A DNA stretch of 64,000 nucleotides from Streptomyces cinnamoneus (GCF_014650495.1 NZ_BMVB01000002.1:372001-436000); one strand, 5' to 3'; shown: positions 47,233-56,694, numbered from the stretch's first letter. The notes: generated from the letters alone by a model not told the origin. Program-made: numbers and translations.

Positions 47233-48519
47233 GTGCCCGCACTTGTGCTGCTCGGTGCTCAGTGGGGTGACGAGGGCAAGGGAAAGGCCACCGACCTGCT
47301 CGGTGGCTCCGTGGACTACGTGGTGCGCTACCAAGGTGGCAACAACGCCGGCCACACGGTCGTCGTCGGTGACCAGAAATACGCGCTGCACCTCCTCCCT
47401 TCCGGGATCCTCTCGCCGGAGTGCACTCCGGTCATCGGCAACGGTGTGGTCGTCGACCCGGCGGTCCTGCTCTCCGAGCTGAGCGGACTCAACGAGCGCG
47501 GCGTCGACACGTCCAAGCTGCTGCTCAGCGGTAACGCTCACCTGATCACGCCGTACCACACGACGGTCGACAAGGTGACGGAGCGCTTCCTCGGCAAGCG
47601 GAAGATCGGCACCACCGGCCGCGGCATCGGCCCGACCTACGCGGACAAGATCAACCGCGTCGGCATCCGCGTCCAGGACCTGTACGACGAGTCGATCCTG
47701 ACCCAGAAGGTCGAGGCGGCCCTCGACTTCAAGAACCAGATCCTGGCGAAGCTCTACAACCGCCGCGCGATCGACTCCGCGAAGATCGTCGACGAGCTGC
47801 TGGCCTACGCGGACCAGATCAAGCCGTTCGTCGCCGACACCACGCTGATCCTGAACAACGCCATCGACGAGGGCAAGGTCGTCCTCTTCGAGGGTGGCCA
47901 GGGCACCCTGCTGGACGTCGACCACGGCACGTACCCCTTCGTCACCTCCTCGAACCCGACCGCGGGCGGCGCCTGCACGGGTGCGGGCGTGGGCCCGACG
48001 AAGATCAACCGCGTGATCGGCATCCTCAAGGCGTACACCACGCGCGTCGGTGCCGGCCCGTTCCCGACGGAGCTCTTCGACGAGGACGGCGAGAAGCTGC
48101 GCACCATCGGCCACGAGCGCGGTGTCACCACCGGCCGTGACCGTCGCTGCGGCTGGTTCGACGCGGTCATCGCCCGCTACGCGACCCGCGTGAACGGCCT
48201 GACGGACTTCTTCCTCACCAAGCTCGACGTCCTCACCGGCTGGGAGCAGATCCCGGTCTGCGTCGCGTACGAGATCGACGGCAAGCGCGTCGAGGAGCTG
48301 CCCTACAGCCAGAGCGACTTCCACCACGCGAAGCCGGTCTACGAGATGCTGCCGGGCTGGACCGAGGACATCTCCAAGGCCAAGACCTTCTCCGACCTGC
48401 CGAAGAACGCGCAGGCGTACGTGAAGGCCCTGGAGGAGATGTCGGGCGCCCCGATCTCCGCGATCGGCGTCGGCCCGGGCCGCACCGAGACGATCGAGAT
48501 CAACTCGTTCCTGTCGTAA
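47233..48519 (+). CDS. purA: Adenylosuccinate synthetase
   Basis: This 428-aa enzyme joins IMP and aspartate, using GTP, in the first committed step to AMP. Family motifs are [29 protein letters not shown], the IMP-binding [14 protein letters not shown], the [20 protein letters not shown] signature, and [17 protein letters not shown] [18 protein letters not shown] 47233 has GGAAGGGG upstream and begins [12 protein letters not shown], as in relatives. A strong terminator follows. Confidence 0.98.
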   Translation: MPALVLLGAQWGDEGKGKATDLLGGSVDYVVRYQGGNNAGHTVVVGDQKYALHLLPSGILSPECTPVIGNGVVVDPAVLLSELSGLNERGVDTSKLLLSGNAHLITPYHTTVDKVTERFLGKRKIGTTGRGIGPTYADKINRVGIRVQDLYDESILTQKVEAALDFKNQILAKLYNRRAIDSAKIVDELLAYADQIKPFVADTTLILNNAIDEGKVVLFEGGQGTLLDVDHGTYPFVTSSNPTAGGACTGAGVGPTKINRVIGILKAYTTRVGAGPFPTELFDEDGEKLRTIGHERGVTTGRDRRCGWFDAVIARYATRVNGLTDFFLTKLDVLTGWEQIPVCVAYEIDGKRVEELPYSQSDFHHAKPVYEMLPGWTEDISKAKTFSDLPKNAQAYVKALEEMSGAPISAIGVGPGRTETIEINSFLS

Positions 48520-48537
48520 GCGGCACGCGCACATGAC

Positions 48538-48576
48538 GACGGCGCCCCGGTGGCTCACTGCCACCGGGGCGCCGTC
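48538..48576. terminator. Terminator shared by purA and the Ser/Thr kinase gene
   Basis: GACGGCGCCCCGGTGGC and GCCACCGGGGCGCCGTC pair perfectly (17 bp) around TCACT, between two convergent stop codons. Confidence 0.93.
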
Positions 48577-48584
48577 GTCCGTTC

Positions 48585-50327
48585 TCAGGAGATCTTGCGG
48601 TAGACCAGCGACGCGTCCTTCGTGGCGGAGTCGGTGAAATCGCGCCGCATCCTGCCGTCCGGGAGCAGGACCAGGTCGGACGACGAGCCCGGCTGGCAGG
48701 CCGACGTGGGCATGGCCCGGGTGACGCTGGAGGGGCCGACGCGCATCGGGCTGCCCTCGGTGCCGCCGCCGGTTGCGGTCGCCTGCCACGTGCAGACGTA
48801 GGAGGTGCCGTCGTCCAGGACGCCGCTTCCGTCGATGGTGACCGAGCTCCCGGAGATGGTGATGGTCCGGGTGTTGACGCGCGAGCCGCTGCCGAAGCTC
48901 GACTGCCAGGTGCCGATGTACGCCTGCTGCCCGGCCTCGGGAGTGGGCTTGGGCGTGGGCGTGGGGCTGCCGACGGTCGCCGGCCCGGACGTGGGGGGCG
49001 CGGGCGCGGCGGACGGCGCCGGGCCCTGGGAGGAGGCCGAGGGCGTCGTCGCCGGGGCCGCGCCCGCACTGTTGTGCGCGGCGTTGCTCGTGTCGCGGTT
49101 GAGCAGATAGACCGTGCCGCCGCCCGTGAGCAGTCCGGCGGCCACGATCGCGGCCACGATGTAGGGCGTCTTCGAGCGGTGCGCCGGCGGGGCCGGGACC
49201 TGGACGGCCGGGTGGTGGTACGGGCTGCCCGCGTACGGGCCCGGCGCCGGGTAGCCGTACGGGGCGTGCGGCGCCTGCGGGGGCAGGGGCTGGGAGGCCG
49301 CGGCGGGCGCGGTCAGCGTGGGCGGGTCCACCGGCCGGGCGTCCTGCGGCGGGTCGACCTGCGTGGGCGGCCCGGCTATGGAGTGCGGCGGTATGCCGGC
49401 CGCCTGCGCGGGGTTCTCGACGTCGAGGAGCCGCACGGCGTGCCGGCCGAGCTGGGCGACGAGGCCGCCCGGCAGCCAGGGCTCGGCCGATCCCAGGTCC
49501 GCCAGCAGGTCCGCCGCGCCCGAGCGCTCCAGGGCCTGCTCGGGCGTGGGCCGGTCGGCGGGGTCCTTGGCGAGGAACGCGGAGATCAGCGGGTGCAGTC
49601 CGGCCGGCACGCCGGTGAGGTCCGCCTCCTCCTCGGCGATGCGGAACATCAGGGCGTGCACGCCGCTGTCGGCGGTACCGAAGGGCATCCGGCCGCTGGC
49701 CGCGTAGGCGAGGACCGAGCCCAGGCAGAAGATGTCGCTCGCGGGCGTGATGCGGCCGCCGCGCACCTGCTCCGGCGACATGAAGCCGGGCGAGCCGACG
49801 GCCGCGCCGGTGCGGGTGAGGCCCCCGTCGGTGACGGTCTCCAGGGCGCGCGCGATGCCGAAGTCGATCAGACGCGGGCCGTCCAGGGTGATCAGGACGT
49901 TGGACGGCTTGAGGTCGCGGTGGACGATGCCGGCGGCGTGGACGGCCTGCAGGGCGCGGGCGAGCCCGGCCGCCAGGATGCGCACGGACTGCTCGGGCAG
50001 CGGCCCGTAGTCCTGCCCGACGACCTGGCGCAGCGAGGGCCCGGCGATGTAGCCCGTGGCGACCCACGGCACGGTGGCCTCGGTGTCCGCGTCCAGGACG
50101 GGAGCGGTCCACTCCCCGCCGACCCGGCGCGCGGCCGTGACCTCCTGCCGGAAGCGGCGCCTGAACTCCTCCTGGCCCGCGAGCTCCGGCTGGACCAGCT
50201 TGACGGCGACCGTGCGGCCCCGGTCGGAACGGGCGAGATAGACCCGGCCCATGCCGCCCGCGCCGAGCCTGCCGAGCAGCCTGTAGTTGCCGAGCGTGCG
50301 CGGGTCCTCCGGCGACAGATCTTCCAT
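48585..50327 (-). CDS. Membrane Ser/Thr protein kinase (PknB-like)
   Basis: This 580-aa eukaryotic-type kinase has a Gly loop, LGAGGMGRVYLAR, Lys43 in TVAVKLVQ, the catalytic loop HRDLKPSNVL with Asp138, DFG at 155-157 and GSPGFMSPEQVRGG in the activation segment. After about 270 residues comes a Pro-rich linker, one membrane helix (IVAAIVAAGLLTGGGTVYLL-like) and an extracellular part of about 170 residues with two Cys, which is not PASTA. ATG 50327 has AAGGAG. The sensor domain ends SLVYRKIS. Ligand and targets are unknown. Confidence 0.94.
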   Translation of the reverse strand: MEDLSPEDPRTLGNYRLLGRLGAGGMGRVYLARSDRGRTVAVKLVQPELAGQEEFRRRFRQEVTAARRVGGEWTAPVLDADTEATVPWVATGYIAGPSLRQVVGQDYGPLPEQSVRILAAGLARALQAVHAAGIVHRDLKPSNVLITLDGPRLIDFGIARALETVTDGGLTRTGAAVGSPGFMSPEQVRGGRITPASDIFCLGSVLAYAASGRMPFGTADSGVHALMFRIAEEEADLTGVPAGLHPLISAFLAKDPADRPTPEQALERSGAADLLADLGSAEPWLPGGLVAQLGRHAVRLLDVENPAQAAGIPPHSIAGPPTQVDPPQDARPVDPPTLTAPAAASQPLPPQAPHAPYGYPAPGPYAGSPYHHPAVQVPAPPAHRSKTPYIVAAIVAAGLLTGGGTVYLLNRDTSNAAHNSAGAAPATTPSASSQGPAPSAAPAPPTSGPATVGSPTPTPKPTPEAGQQAYIGTWQSSFGSGSRVNTRTITISGSSVTIDGSGVLDDGTSYVCTWQATATGGGTEGSPMRVGPSSVTRAMPTSACQPGSSSDLVLLPDGRMRRDFTDSATKDASLVYRKIS

Positions 50328-50428
50328 GCCGGGCACTCCTTCCCCCATGTTTCTCCGCGGAGAATAGCGGCACGGCAAAGGGCCGGGTATCCGCACGGCG
50401 AAAAGTGCGGTTCCCGGCCCCCGGATGT

Positions 50429-50451
50429 GCCGGCCGCCCGGGGCGGCCGGC
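50429..50451 (-). terminator. Terminator of the cold-shock gene
   Basis: GCCGGCCGCC and GGCGGCCGGC form a perfect 10-bp stem with a three-base loop, 21 bp beyond the stop of the minus-strand cold-shock gene. Confidence 0.8.
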
Positions 50452-50471
50452 GAGGGTGCGCCGACGGGTCG

Positions 50472-50675
50472 TCAGACCGGCAGGATGTTCTCCGCCTGCG
50501 GGCCCTTCTGGCCCTGGGTGATGTCGAAGGTCACCTTCTGGCCCTGCTGCAGTTCCCGGTACCCCTGTGTCGCGATGTTGGAGTAATGGGCGAACACGTC
50601 CGCGCCGCCGCCGTCCTGCTGGATGAAGCCGAAGCCCTTTTCCGAGTTGAACCACTTCACGATGCCCGTAGCCAA
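50472..50675 (-). CDS. Cold-shock protein (CspA family), TTG start
   Basis: This 67-aa single-domain nucleic-acid chaperone has RNP1 in [11 protein letters not shown] and RNP2 in VFAHYSN. The start is TTG at 50675, preceded by GAGGAG at eight bases and giving [10 protein letters not shown], the normal family N-terminus. An in-frame upstream start at 50750 would add 25 residues with no Csp similarity. It stands alone, with its own terminator. A gap of 335 bp with notable repeats lies between it and the divergent aminotransferase gene. Confidence 0.95.
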   Translation of the reverse strand: MATGIVKWFNSEKGFGFIQQDGGGADVFAHYSNIATQGYRELQQGQKVTFDITQGQKGPQAENILPV

Positions 50676-50866
50676 GCTGATCTTTCTCCTCAATCGGGTG
50701 CACGGCGGAATTGCGTGCTCCAGGAAAAACGCAAGTGCGCCCGAGGTCACAGACCTTCAGGCGCACATGACAAATGGGTACCAAAACTGCAACTGGAAAT
50801 GACCGTAGCAGGCAAATGGCGTCGAATTGGTATTTCCTGCCGCCCGGCGCCGTGTGTCGTGGTGAC

Positions 50867-50912
50867 CCGGCACTGTGTCGGCGGGCGCGCCGAGCGGCCG
50901 ACACAGTGCCGG
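50867..50912. promoter_or_regulatory. Perfect 16-bp inverted repeat between divergent genes
   Basis: CCGGCACTGTGTCGGC and GCCGACACAGTGCCGG pair with a 14-nt loop. Neither flanking gene ends here, so a normal terminator role is unlikely unless an unannotated small RNA is made. Confidence 0.6.
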
Positions 50913-50950
50913 TACCGGGGCGGGTCCGGCCTGCCTAGGCTCGGGCGGGC

Positions 50951-50990
50951 CGGCCGGACCACCGAGCCCCCGGCCGGACCACCGAGCCCC
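50951..50990 (+). repeat. Tandem 20-bp repeat (two copies)
   Basis: CGGCCGGACCACCGAGCCCC occurs twice without spacing, ending 20 bases before the GTG of the aminotransferase gene. The unit lies in its likely leader or promoter. Confidence 0.9.
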
Positions 50991-51010
50991 CTGATGCGAG
51001 GTCATGCCCC

Positions 51011-52375
51011 GTGAGCACCGTCAGCCCGCAGCCCGATCCCGCGGTGGGCGCCGCCGTCAAGGCCGCCGACCGCGCGCACGTCTTCCACTCCTGGTCCGCC
51101 CAGGGCCTCATCGACCCGCTCGCCGTGGCCGGCGCCGGCGGCTCGTACTTCTGGGACCACGACGGCAACCGCTACCTCGACTTCTCCTCGCAGCTGGTCA
51201 ACACCAACATCGGTCACCAGCACCCCAAGGTGGTCGCCGCGATCCAGGAGCAGGCCGGGCGGCTGTGCACGATGGCGCCGGGCTTCGCCGTGGACGTGCG
51301 CTCCGAGGCCGCGCGGCTCATCGCGGAGCGCACCCCCGGCGACCTCGACAAGATCTTCTTCACCAACGGCGGGGCCGAGGCCGTCGAGAACGCCGTCCGG
51401 ATGGCCCGGTTGCACACCGGCCGTCCCAAGGTGCTCAGTGCCTACCGCTCGTACCACGGGGCGACGGCCGCCGCGATCAACCTGACCGGTGACCCGCGCC
51501 GCTGGCCCTCCGACACCGGCTCGGCGGGCGTGGTCCGCTTCTGGGCGCCGTACCTCTACCGCTCGCCGTTCCACGCGGAGAGCGAGGAGCAGGAGTGCGA
51601 GCGCGCCCTGCGCCACCTGGAGGACACCCTCGTCTTCGAGGGGCCGTCGACCATCGCCGCGATCGTCCTGGAGACGGTGCCCGGCACCGCCGGGATCATG
51701 GTCCCGCCCGCCGGCTACCTCCCGGGCGTCCGCGAGCTGTGCGACCGGTACGGCATCGTCCTCGTGCTCGACGAGGTCATGGCGGGCTTCGGGCGGACGG
51801 GCCACTGGTTCGCGGCCGACCGCTTCGGCGTCGTCCCCGACCTGCTCACCTTCGCCAAGGGCGTCAACTCCGGCTACGTACCGCTCGGCGGCGTCGCCAT
51901 CTCCGCGAAGATCGCGGCCACGTTCGAGCGGCGCCCCTACCCCGGCGGGCTCACCTACTCCGGGCACCCGCTCGCCTGCGCCGCCGCCGTGGCGACGATC
52001 ACCACGATGGCCGAGGAGGGCATCGTGGAGAACGCCGCCCGCATCGGCGAGGAGGTCATCGGCCCCGGCCTGCGCGAACTCGCCGCCCGCCACCCCTCGG
52101 TGGGCGAGGTGCGGGGCCTCGGCGTGTTCTGGGCGGTGGAGCTCGTCAGGGACCAGGCCACCCGCGAGCCGCTGGTGCCGTACAACGCGACGGGCGAGGA
52201 CAACGCCCCCATGGCGGCCTTCGCGGGCGCCTGCAAGAAGGCCGGCCTGTGGCCGTTCGTGAACATGAACCGCACCCACGTCGTCCCGCCGTGCACGATC
52301 ACCGAGGCGGAGGCGAAGGAGGGGCTGGCGGCCCTGGACGAGGCGCTGACGGTGGCGGACCGCTGCACCGTCTGA
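51011..52375 (+). CDS. Class III aminotransferase
   Basis: This 454-aa PLP enzyme has GGSYFWDHDGNRYLDFSSQL, FFTNGGAEAVENAVRMAR, VLDEVMAGFGRTGHWFAAD and the PLP lysine in LLTFAKGVNSGYVPLGGV (Lys283). It resembles Streptomyces enzymes annotated as aspartate or omega-amino acid transaminases; the substrate is not clear. GTG 51011 is used with no strong ribosome-binding site. A GntR regulator gene follows 162 bp downstream, so this may be its target. Confidence 0.9.
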   Translation: MSTVSPQPDPAVGAAVKAADRAHVFHSWSAQGLIDPLAVAGAGGSYFWDHDGNRYLDFSSQLVNTNIGHQHPKVVAAIQEQAGRLCTMAPGFAVDVRSEAARLIAERTPGDLDKIFFTNGGAEAVENAVRMARLHTGRPKVLSAYRSYHGATAAAINLTGDPRRWPSDTGSAGVVRFWAPYLYRSPFHAESEEQECERALRHLEDTLVFEGPSTIAAIVLETVPGTAGIMVPPAGYLPGVRELCDRYGIVLVLDEVMAGFGRTGHWFAADRFGVVPDLLTFAKGVNSGYVPLGGVAISAKIAATFERRPYPGGLTYSGHPLACAAAVATITTMAEEGIVENAARIGEEVIGPGLRELAARHPSVGEVRGLGVFWAVELVRDQATREPLVPYNATGEDNAPMAAFAGACKKAGLWPFVNMNRTHVVPPCTITEAEAKEGLAALDEALTVADRCTV

Positions 52376-52465
52376 CCCGGCCCTGGGCGGAGCCGCCCAT
52401 TCCGCCTCCGGGCCGATCCGGTAGCGTTCGGTCTCCCCGTGCGTACGGTCATACTGCTTCGCGTC

Positions 52466-52492
52466 GGCCCTCGCTTATCTTGTGCGAGGGCC
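52466..52492. promoter_or_regulatory. Perfect 9-bp inverted repeat
   Basis: GGCCCTCGC and GCGAGGGCC flank a 9-base loop, between the aminotransferase and the GntR gene. It may be a terminator for the former or an operator for the latter. Confidence 0.5.
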
Positions 52493-52537
52493 GTTCGCAT
52501 GCCAGGCGCGCGGTCACGAAGGGGAGACGGAGACCAG

Positions 52538-53269
52538 ATGCCCGGCAGCGACGCGGTCAAGCGCACGACGCTGCGCTCGCAGATCGCGGACGCGCTGCGC
52601 GACGAGGTGATCGCGGGACGGCTTCCGGCGGGCGGGCAGTTCACCGTCAAGGAGATCGCCGAGCAGTACGGGGTCTCGGCCACGCCCGTCCGCGAGGCGC
52701 TGCTCGACCTGTGCTCGCAGGGACTGCTCGACGTGGAGCTGCACCGGAGCTACCGGGTGCGGGAGTTCTCGTACGCCGACTTCCGGGACATGATCGAGGC
52801 GCGCACCCTGATCGTCGAGGGCATGTTCCGCCGCTCGGCCGCGCGGGCGCTGCAGGCGGCCACCCCGCAGGCTCTGTCCTCGGTGCGGCGACGGGCCGAG
52901 GAGGCGTCGCGGGCCGCGCTCGCGGGGGACCTGGACATCCTCATCGGCTACGACCTGCGCTTCTGGCGGGAGATGGCCGGCCTGGTCGGCAATCCGTACA
53001 TATCCGACTTCCTGGACCGGGTGCGGGTGCAGAGCTGGATCTTCACGGTGCCGCTGCTCCGGGCGCTGGGGGATCTGCGGGGGCTGCTGTGGGACCAGCA
53101 CGCCGAGCTGGTCGAGGCGGTGGCGAGCCGTGACGTGGAGCGGGCGCAGCAGATCGTCGTGGCGTACAACGAGCATTCGCTGGCGCTGATCAACGGGTTG
53201 TGCGACGACGCCGCATCCGGTCGGGAGCCGTCGGACACGGTCGGGACCGATCGAGGTCCCACCACATAG
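52538..53269 (+). CDS. GntR family regulator (FadR subfamily)
   Basis: This 243-aa protein has a winged helix-turn-helix, LRSQIADALRDEVIAGRLPA then EIAEQYGVSATPVREALLDL, and the C-terminal FCD effector domain with DMIEARTLIVEGMFRR and LIGYDLRFWREMAGLVGNPY, which carries the usual metal-binding Asp/His-type pocket. ATG 52538 has GGGAGACGGAG. The neighbouring class III aminotransferase is a plausible target. Effector unknown. Confidence 0.9.
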   Translation: MPGSDAVKRTTLRSQIADALRDEVIAGRLPAGGQFTVKEIAEQYGVSATPVREALLDLCSQGLLDVELHRSYRVREFSYADFRDMIEARTLIVEGMFRRSAARALQAATPQALSSVRRRAEEASRAALAGDLDILIGYDLRFWREMAGLVGNPYISDFLDRVRVQSWIFTVPLLRALGDLRGLLWDQHAELVEAVASRDVERAQQIVVAYNEHSLALINGLCDDAASGREPSDTVGTDRGPTT

Positions 53270-53372
53270 GGTCGACGTCGCGCTGTCGTCGACCAACGGA
53301 ACGGGATTCGAAATGAAGAAGGCGCCGATGTCGGATATGCAACCTTCGACCTTTTGAGGACGTCCCAGTCAC

Positions 53373-55862
53373 GTGATGTCACAGACCCAGCCGTCGGACC
53401 GGTCCTCCTCGTCGCCGGACCCCCACATACCCGCCGGAGCCGGCCCCGTCGACCTGACGGTGATCGTCCCCGCCTACAACGAGGAGCAGCGGCTCGCCCC
53501 GACGCTGCGCGCGGTCCGGGCCCACCTCGACACCCTCGCGCCCCTGCGGTGGGAGCTGATCGTCGTCGACGACGGCTCCACCGACGGCACGAGCGCCGTC
53601 ACCGGTGCCGCGGCCGCCGAGGAACCCCGCATCCGGCTGCTGACCACGCCCGCCAACAGAGGCAAGGGCCACGCGGTGCGCACCGGCGTCCTCGCCTCGC
53701 GCGGCCGCCGGGTCCTGGTCACCGACGCCGACCTGGCCACCCCCATCGAGGAGCTCGGCCTCCTGACCGAGCGGATGGACGCCGGCGCCGCCGCGGCCGT
53801 GGGCTCCCGCGCCCTGCCCGAGTCCCGGATCGCGGTGCGCCAGAACGCACTGCGCGAGGTCATGGGCCGCCTGGGCGCCCGCCTCATACGCGCCGCCGCG
53901 GTGCCCGGCATACGGGACACCCAGTGCGGCTTCAAGCTCTTCGACGGCGACAAGGTCCGCACCGCCTTCGCCGGCTCCCGGCTGGACGGCTGGAGCTTCG
54001 ACGTCGAGATCCTGCGCTTCTTCCACCAGAAGGACTGGGAGGTCGCCGAAGTGCCCGTCCGCTGGGCCCACCAGCCCGGTTCCAAGGTCCGCCCGCTCGC
54101 CTACCCCACCGTCCTCGCCGACCTGCTGCGCATCCGCCTGCACGCCGTGCGCCCGGTGCAGCTCGTCATACCCGGGATCTTCCTCCTCCTCGCGTTCTTC
54201 CTCTACGGAGGACTGTGGAGCGGACCCGGCAGCAGCTACCTCACCGACTCCGGCTCCGACCAGCAGCAGTGGGAGTGGTTCTTCGCGGTCACCGCGGACA
54301 ACGTCGCCCACCTGCGCAACCCGCTCTTCACCGGTCTGCAGAACGCCCCGCTCGGCGTCAACCTCATGGCGAACACCGCCATGCTGGGGCTCTCCGTGCC
54401 CCTGGCACCCCTCACGCTCGCCCTCGGCGCCCCCGTCACCTGGGCCGTCGTCCTCACCGGCGGGCTGGCCGCGACCGCCTGCTCCTGGTACTGGCTGATA
54501 GCCAAGCGCTTCGTGCGCTCGCGCTGGGCGGCCGCGCTCGGCGGCGGCTCCTGCGCCTTCGCCCCGCCGATGATTTCGCACGGCACCGCGCACCCCAACT
54601 TCGTGGTGCTGTTCATGATGCCGCTGATCACCGACCGGCTGCTGCGGCTGTGCGAGGGCCGCCGCGTCCGCCACGACGGCATCGTCCTGGGCCTGTTCCT
54701 CGCCTACCAGATCTTCCTCGGCGAGGAGGTGCTGCTGCTGGCCGTGACCGGCCTCGCGCTCTTCGCCCTCGGCTACGCCATCGCCGCCCCGGACGTGGCG
54801 AAGGCCGTCGCCCGGCCGCTGCTGCGCGGCCTCGGCATCGCCGCGCTGGTGTCCCTGCCGCTGGTGGCCGTCCCCCTCGCCTGGCAGTTCAAGGGCCCGC
54901 AGAGCTACCAGAGCGTCCTGCACGGGCAGGTCGGCAACAACCCCATGGCACTGCTGGAGTTCGCCACCCGCTCGCTGGCCGGCGACGCGAAGGTCGCGGC
55001 GTCCCTCTCACTCAACCGGACCGAGGAGAACGCCTTCTTCGGCTGGCCGCTCGTCGTCCTCGCCGTCGCCCTCGTCGTCCGCCTGCGCGACCAGCCGCGC
55101 GTGCGCGCCCTCGGCTTCACCGCGCTGGCCGCCGCCGTCCTCTCCCTCGGCCAGAACATCCCGCTGCTCGGCACCGACAAGACGCTGCCCGGCCCGTGGC
55201 GCCTGGTCGCACAGATGCCGCTCTTCGAATCGGTCATCGAGTCCCGCACGGCCATGGTCTGCGCGCCCGCCCTCGGCATCCTCCTCGCCCTCGGCTGCGA
55301 CCGGCTCGCCGTGCGACGGCTGCGCAGCGAGCGCGAGACCTCCCGCCGCATGCTCGGCTGGACGGCCCTGACCGTGGCGCTCCTGCCGCTGCTGCCGACG
55401 CCCTACCCGACCGTCCAGCGCGCCCCGGTGCCCGCGTTCATCGCCGACGGCACCTGGCAGCAGTACGTGCGCCCCGGCCGCTCGCTGGTGCCCGTGCCGG
55501 TGCCCAGCCCGGCCGACACCGCCGCCCTCGGCTGGCAGATCGACGCCGGCCTCGGCTTCGCCTTCCCGGGCGGCTACTTCAACGGGCCCTGGGGGCCGGA
55601 GCGCATCGGCATCTACGGACCCCAGCCGCGCTTCACCTCCGACCTGCTGGGCAAGGTCGCCGAGAGCGGCAAGGTGCCCGACATCGGCCCGCAGCAGCAG
55701 CGGCAGTTCGACTGGGACCTCGACTTCTGGCGCGCGGACGTGCTCGTGCTCACGCCCCGGGACCATGCGCCGGCCCTGCGCGAGGCGGTCACGAAGCTGT
55801 CGGGACAGCAGCCGCGGCAGCTCGGCGACACGTGGGTGTGGGACGTGCGCGACCGGGGTTGA
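53373..55862 (+). CDS. Fusion of GT2 polyprenyl-phosphate glycosyltransferase and polytopic membrane GT-C domain
   Basis: This protein of 829 aa has residues 25-270 as a GT-A enzyme like dolichyl-phosphate beta-glucosyltransferase: LTVIVPAYNEEQRLAPTLRA, VDDGSTDGTSAV, VTDADLATPIEEL and CGFKLFDGDKVR. From about residue 275 there follow ten or more membrane helices with large soluble loops. The last 150 residues are outside, near GPWGPERIGIYGPQPRF. Such fusions make the lipid-linked sugar and use it in the same polypeptide. The acceptor is unknown, perhaps a cell-wall glycan. GTG 53373 or ATG 53376 may start it. Confidence 0.87.
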   Translation: MMSQTQPSDRSSSSPDPHIPAGAGPVDLTVIVPAYNEEQRLAPTLRAVRAHLDTLAPLRWELIVVDDGSTDGTSAVTGAAAAEEPRIRLLTTPANRGKGHAVRTGVLASRGRRVLVTDADLATPIEELGLLTERMDAGAAAAVGSRALPESRIAVRQNALREVMGRLGARLIRAAAVPGIRDTQCGFKLFDGDKVRTAFAGSRLDGWSFDVEILRFFHQKDWEVAEVPVRWAHQPGSKVRPLAYPTVLADLLRIRLHAVRPVQLVIPGIFLLLAFFLYGGLWSGPGSSYLTDSGSDQQQWEWFFAVTADNVAHLRNPLFTGLQNAPLGVNLMANTAMLGLSVPLAPLTLALGAPVTWAVVLTGGLAATACSWYWLIAKRFVRSRWAAALGGGSCAFAPPMISHGTAHPNFVVLFMMPLITDRLLRLCEGRRVRHDGIVLGLFLAYQIFLGEEVLLLAVTGLALFALGYAIAAPDVAKAVARPLLRGLGIAALVSLPLVAVPLAWQFKGPQSYQSVLHGQVGNNPMALLEFATRSLAGDAKVAASLSLNRTEENAFFGWPLVVLAVALVVRLRDQPRVRALGFTALAAAVLSLGQNIPLLGTDKTLPGPWRLVAQMPLFESVIESRTAMVCAPALGILLALGCDRLAVRRLRSERETSRRMLGWTALTVALLPLLPTPYPTVQRAPVPAFIADGTWQQYVRPGRSLVPVPVPSPADTAALGWQIDAGLGFAFPGGYFNGPWGPERIGIYGPQPRFTSDLLGKVAESGKVPDIGPQQQRQFDWDLDFWRADVLVLTPRDHAPALREAVTKLSGQQPRQLGDTWVWDVRDRG

Positions 55863-56001
55863 CCCGCCGGCCGGACACCAAGGGGAATTCAGGCGTCCAT
55901 CTCCGTCGCCCCTGTGTGACAACCGGCTGGGCGGCACTACTCTGGCCCGACCATCGCATGCCCCGACCATCGCATGAATCCGGGAACGAGAGTGAGCTCA
56001 C

Positions 56002-56652
56002 GTGGCCTGTGACCTTTGGCTGGTGCCCCTCGTCGACGTGCTGTGCCACAGCCCCGACAACCCCTTCGCCGAGGAGATCTCCGCCTACGACAAGGTTCTC
56101 GGCGAGGCCGGGCTCCCGCCGGTGCCCGTCTTCGGCTACATGCCGGGGCTGTCGGGGGACGTGGCGCCGGTCGCGGGCTTCGACTACGACGCCCTGCACT
56201 TCCTGCGCCGTGCCCATCTGCTGAACCTGTGCGGGCTCGCGGTCACCCCGGTGGACGAACTGGGCGGCGACTACGAGCAGTTGCTGGAGATGTTCGAGAG
56301 CACGGCCCAGCAGTCGCACCTGGTCTGGCACTACGACCACGCCGGCGCGTACGTCCCCGTCGACTTCGCGCACCCGCTGTCCAACGACGAACTCCTCGAA
56401 GGCGGCGGGCCGCTGGGCTCCAGCCACGGCCTGCTGCGCGAACTCCTCGCGGTGGCACCGGTGCTGGGCATCGACCCGGCCAACCCGCCCGCACCGCCGG
56501 CCGCTCCGGACCGTCCCACCGCCCTGGAGGAGCGTGCGGCCCCGGGCCCGGACGACGACAGCCCGTTCGCCCGGGAGCGCCATGTGTGGCGGGGCCTGCA
56601 CGCGGCGGCGACCAGAAGCCTGGGTCAGGGCTCGATGATCGTCTTCAGCTGA
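56002..56652 (+). CDS. Hypothetical protein, actinobacterial
   Basis: This 216-aa protein is not recognised. Its N-terminus, CDLWLVPLVDVLCHSPDNPF then SAYDKVLGEAGLPPVPVFGY, is well conserved-looking. A middle region with FDYDALHFLRRAHLLNLCGL and VWHYDHAGAYVPVDFA could be a small enzyme fold with clustered His/Asp/Cys. The disordered, Pro-rich part (160-190) precedes ERHVWRGLHAAATRSLGQGS. GTG 56002 follows GAGAGTGAG. It is followed by a terminator. Confidence 0.7.
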   Translation: MACDLWLVPLVDVLCHSPDNPFAEEISAYDKVLGEAGLPPVPVFGYMPGLSGDVAPVAGFDYDALHFLRRAHLLNLCGLAVTPVDELGGDYEQLLEMFESTAQQSHLVWHYDHAGAYVPVDFAHPLSNDELLEGGGPLGSSHGLLRELLAVAPVLGIDPANPPAPPAAPDRPTALEERAAPGPDDDSPFARERHVWRGLHAAATRSLGQGSMIVFS

Positions 56653-56674
56653 CGGGCCGGCCGCCCGGCCCGTC
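56651..56674. terminator. Bidirectional terminator
   Basis: GACGGGCCGG and CCGGCCCGTC form a perfect 10-bp stem with a four-base loop, overlapping the stop codon of the preceding gene and close to the convergent gene's end. Confidence 0.8.
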
Positions 56675-56694
56675 AGGCCGCGCCTGCTCCAGCT

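Larger units (their letters stand above)
50676..51010. other. 335-bp divergent intergenic region with repeats
   Basis: It contains the probable cold-shock 5' untranslated region, rich in A and T (about 50680-50840), a 16-bp perfect inverted repeat (50867-50912) and a tandem 20-bp repeat (50951-50990). No convincing gene was seen. Confidence 0.5.

Noticed and set aside
47149..50904. Open frame of 1251 codons on the minus strand spanning purA, the kinase gene and the cold-shock region
   Set aside because: It runs antisense to purA and out of frame with the real kinase and cold-shock genes; no recognised sequence.
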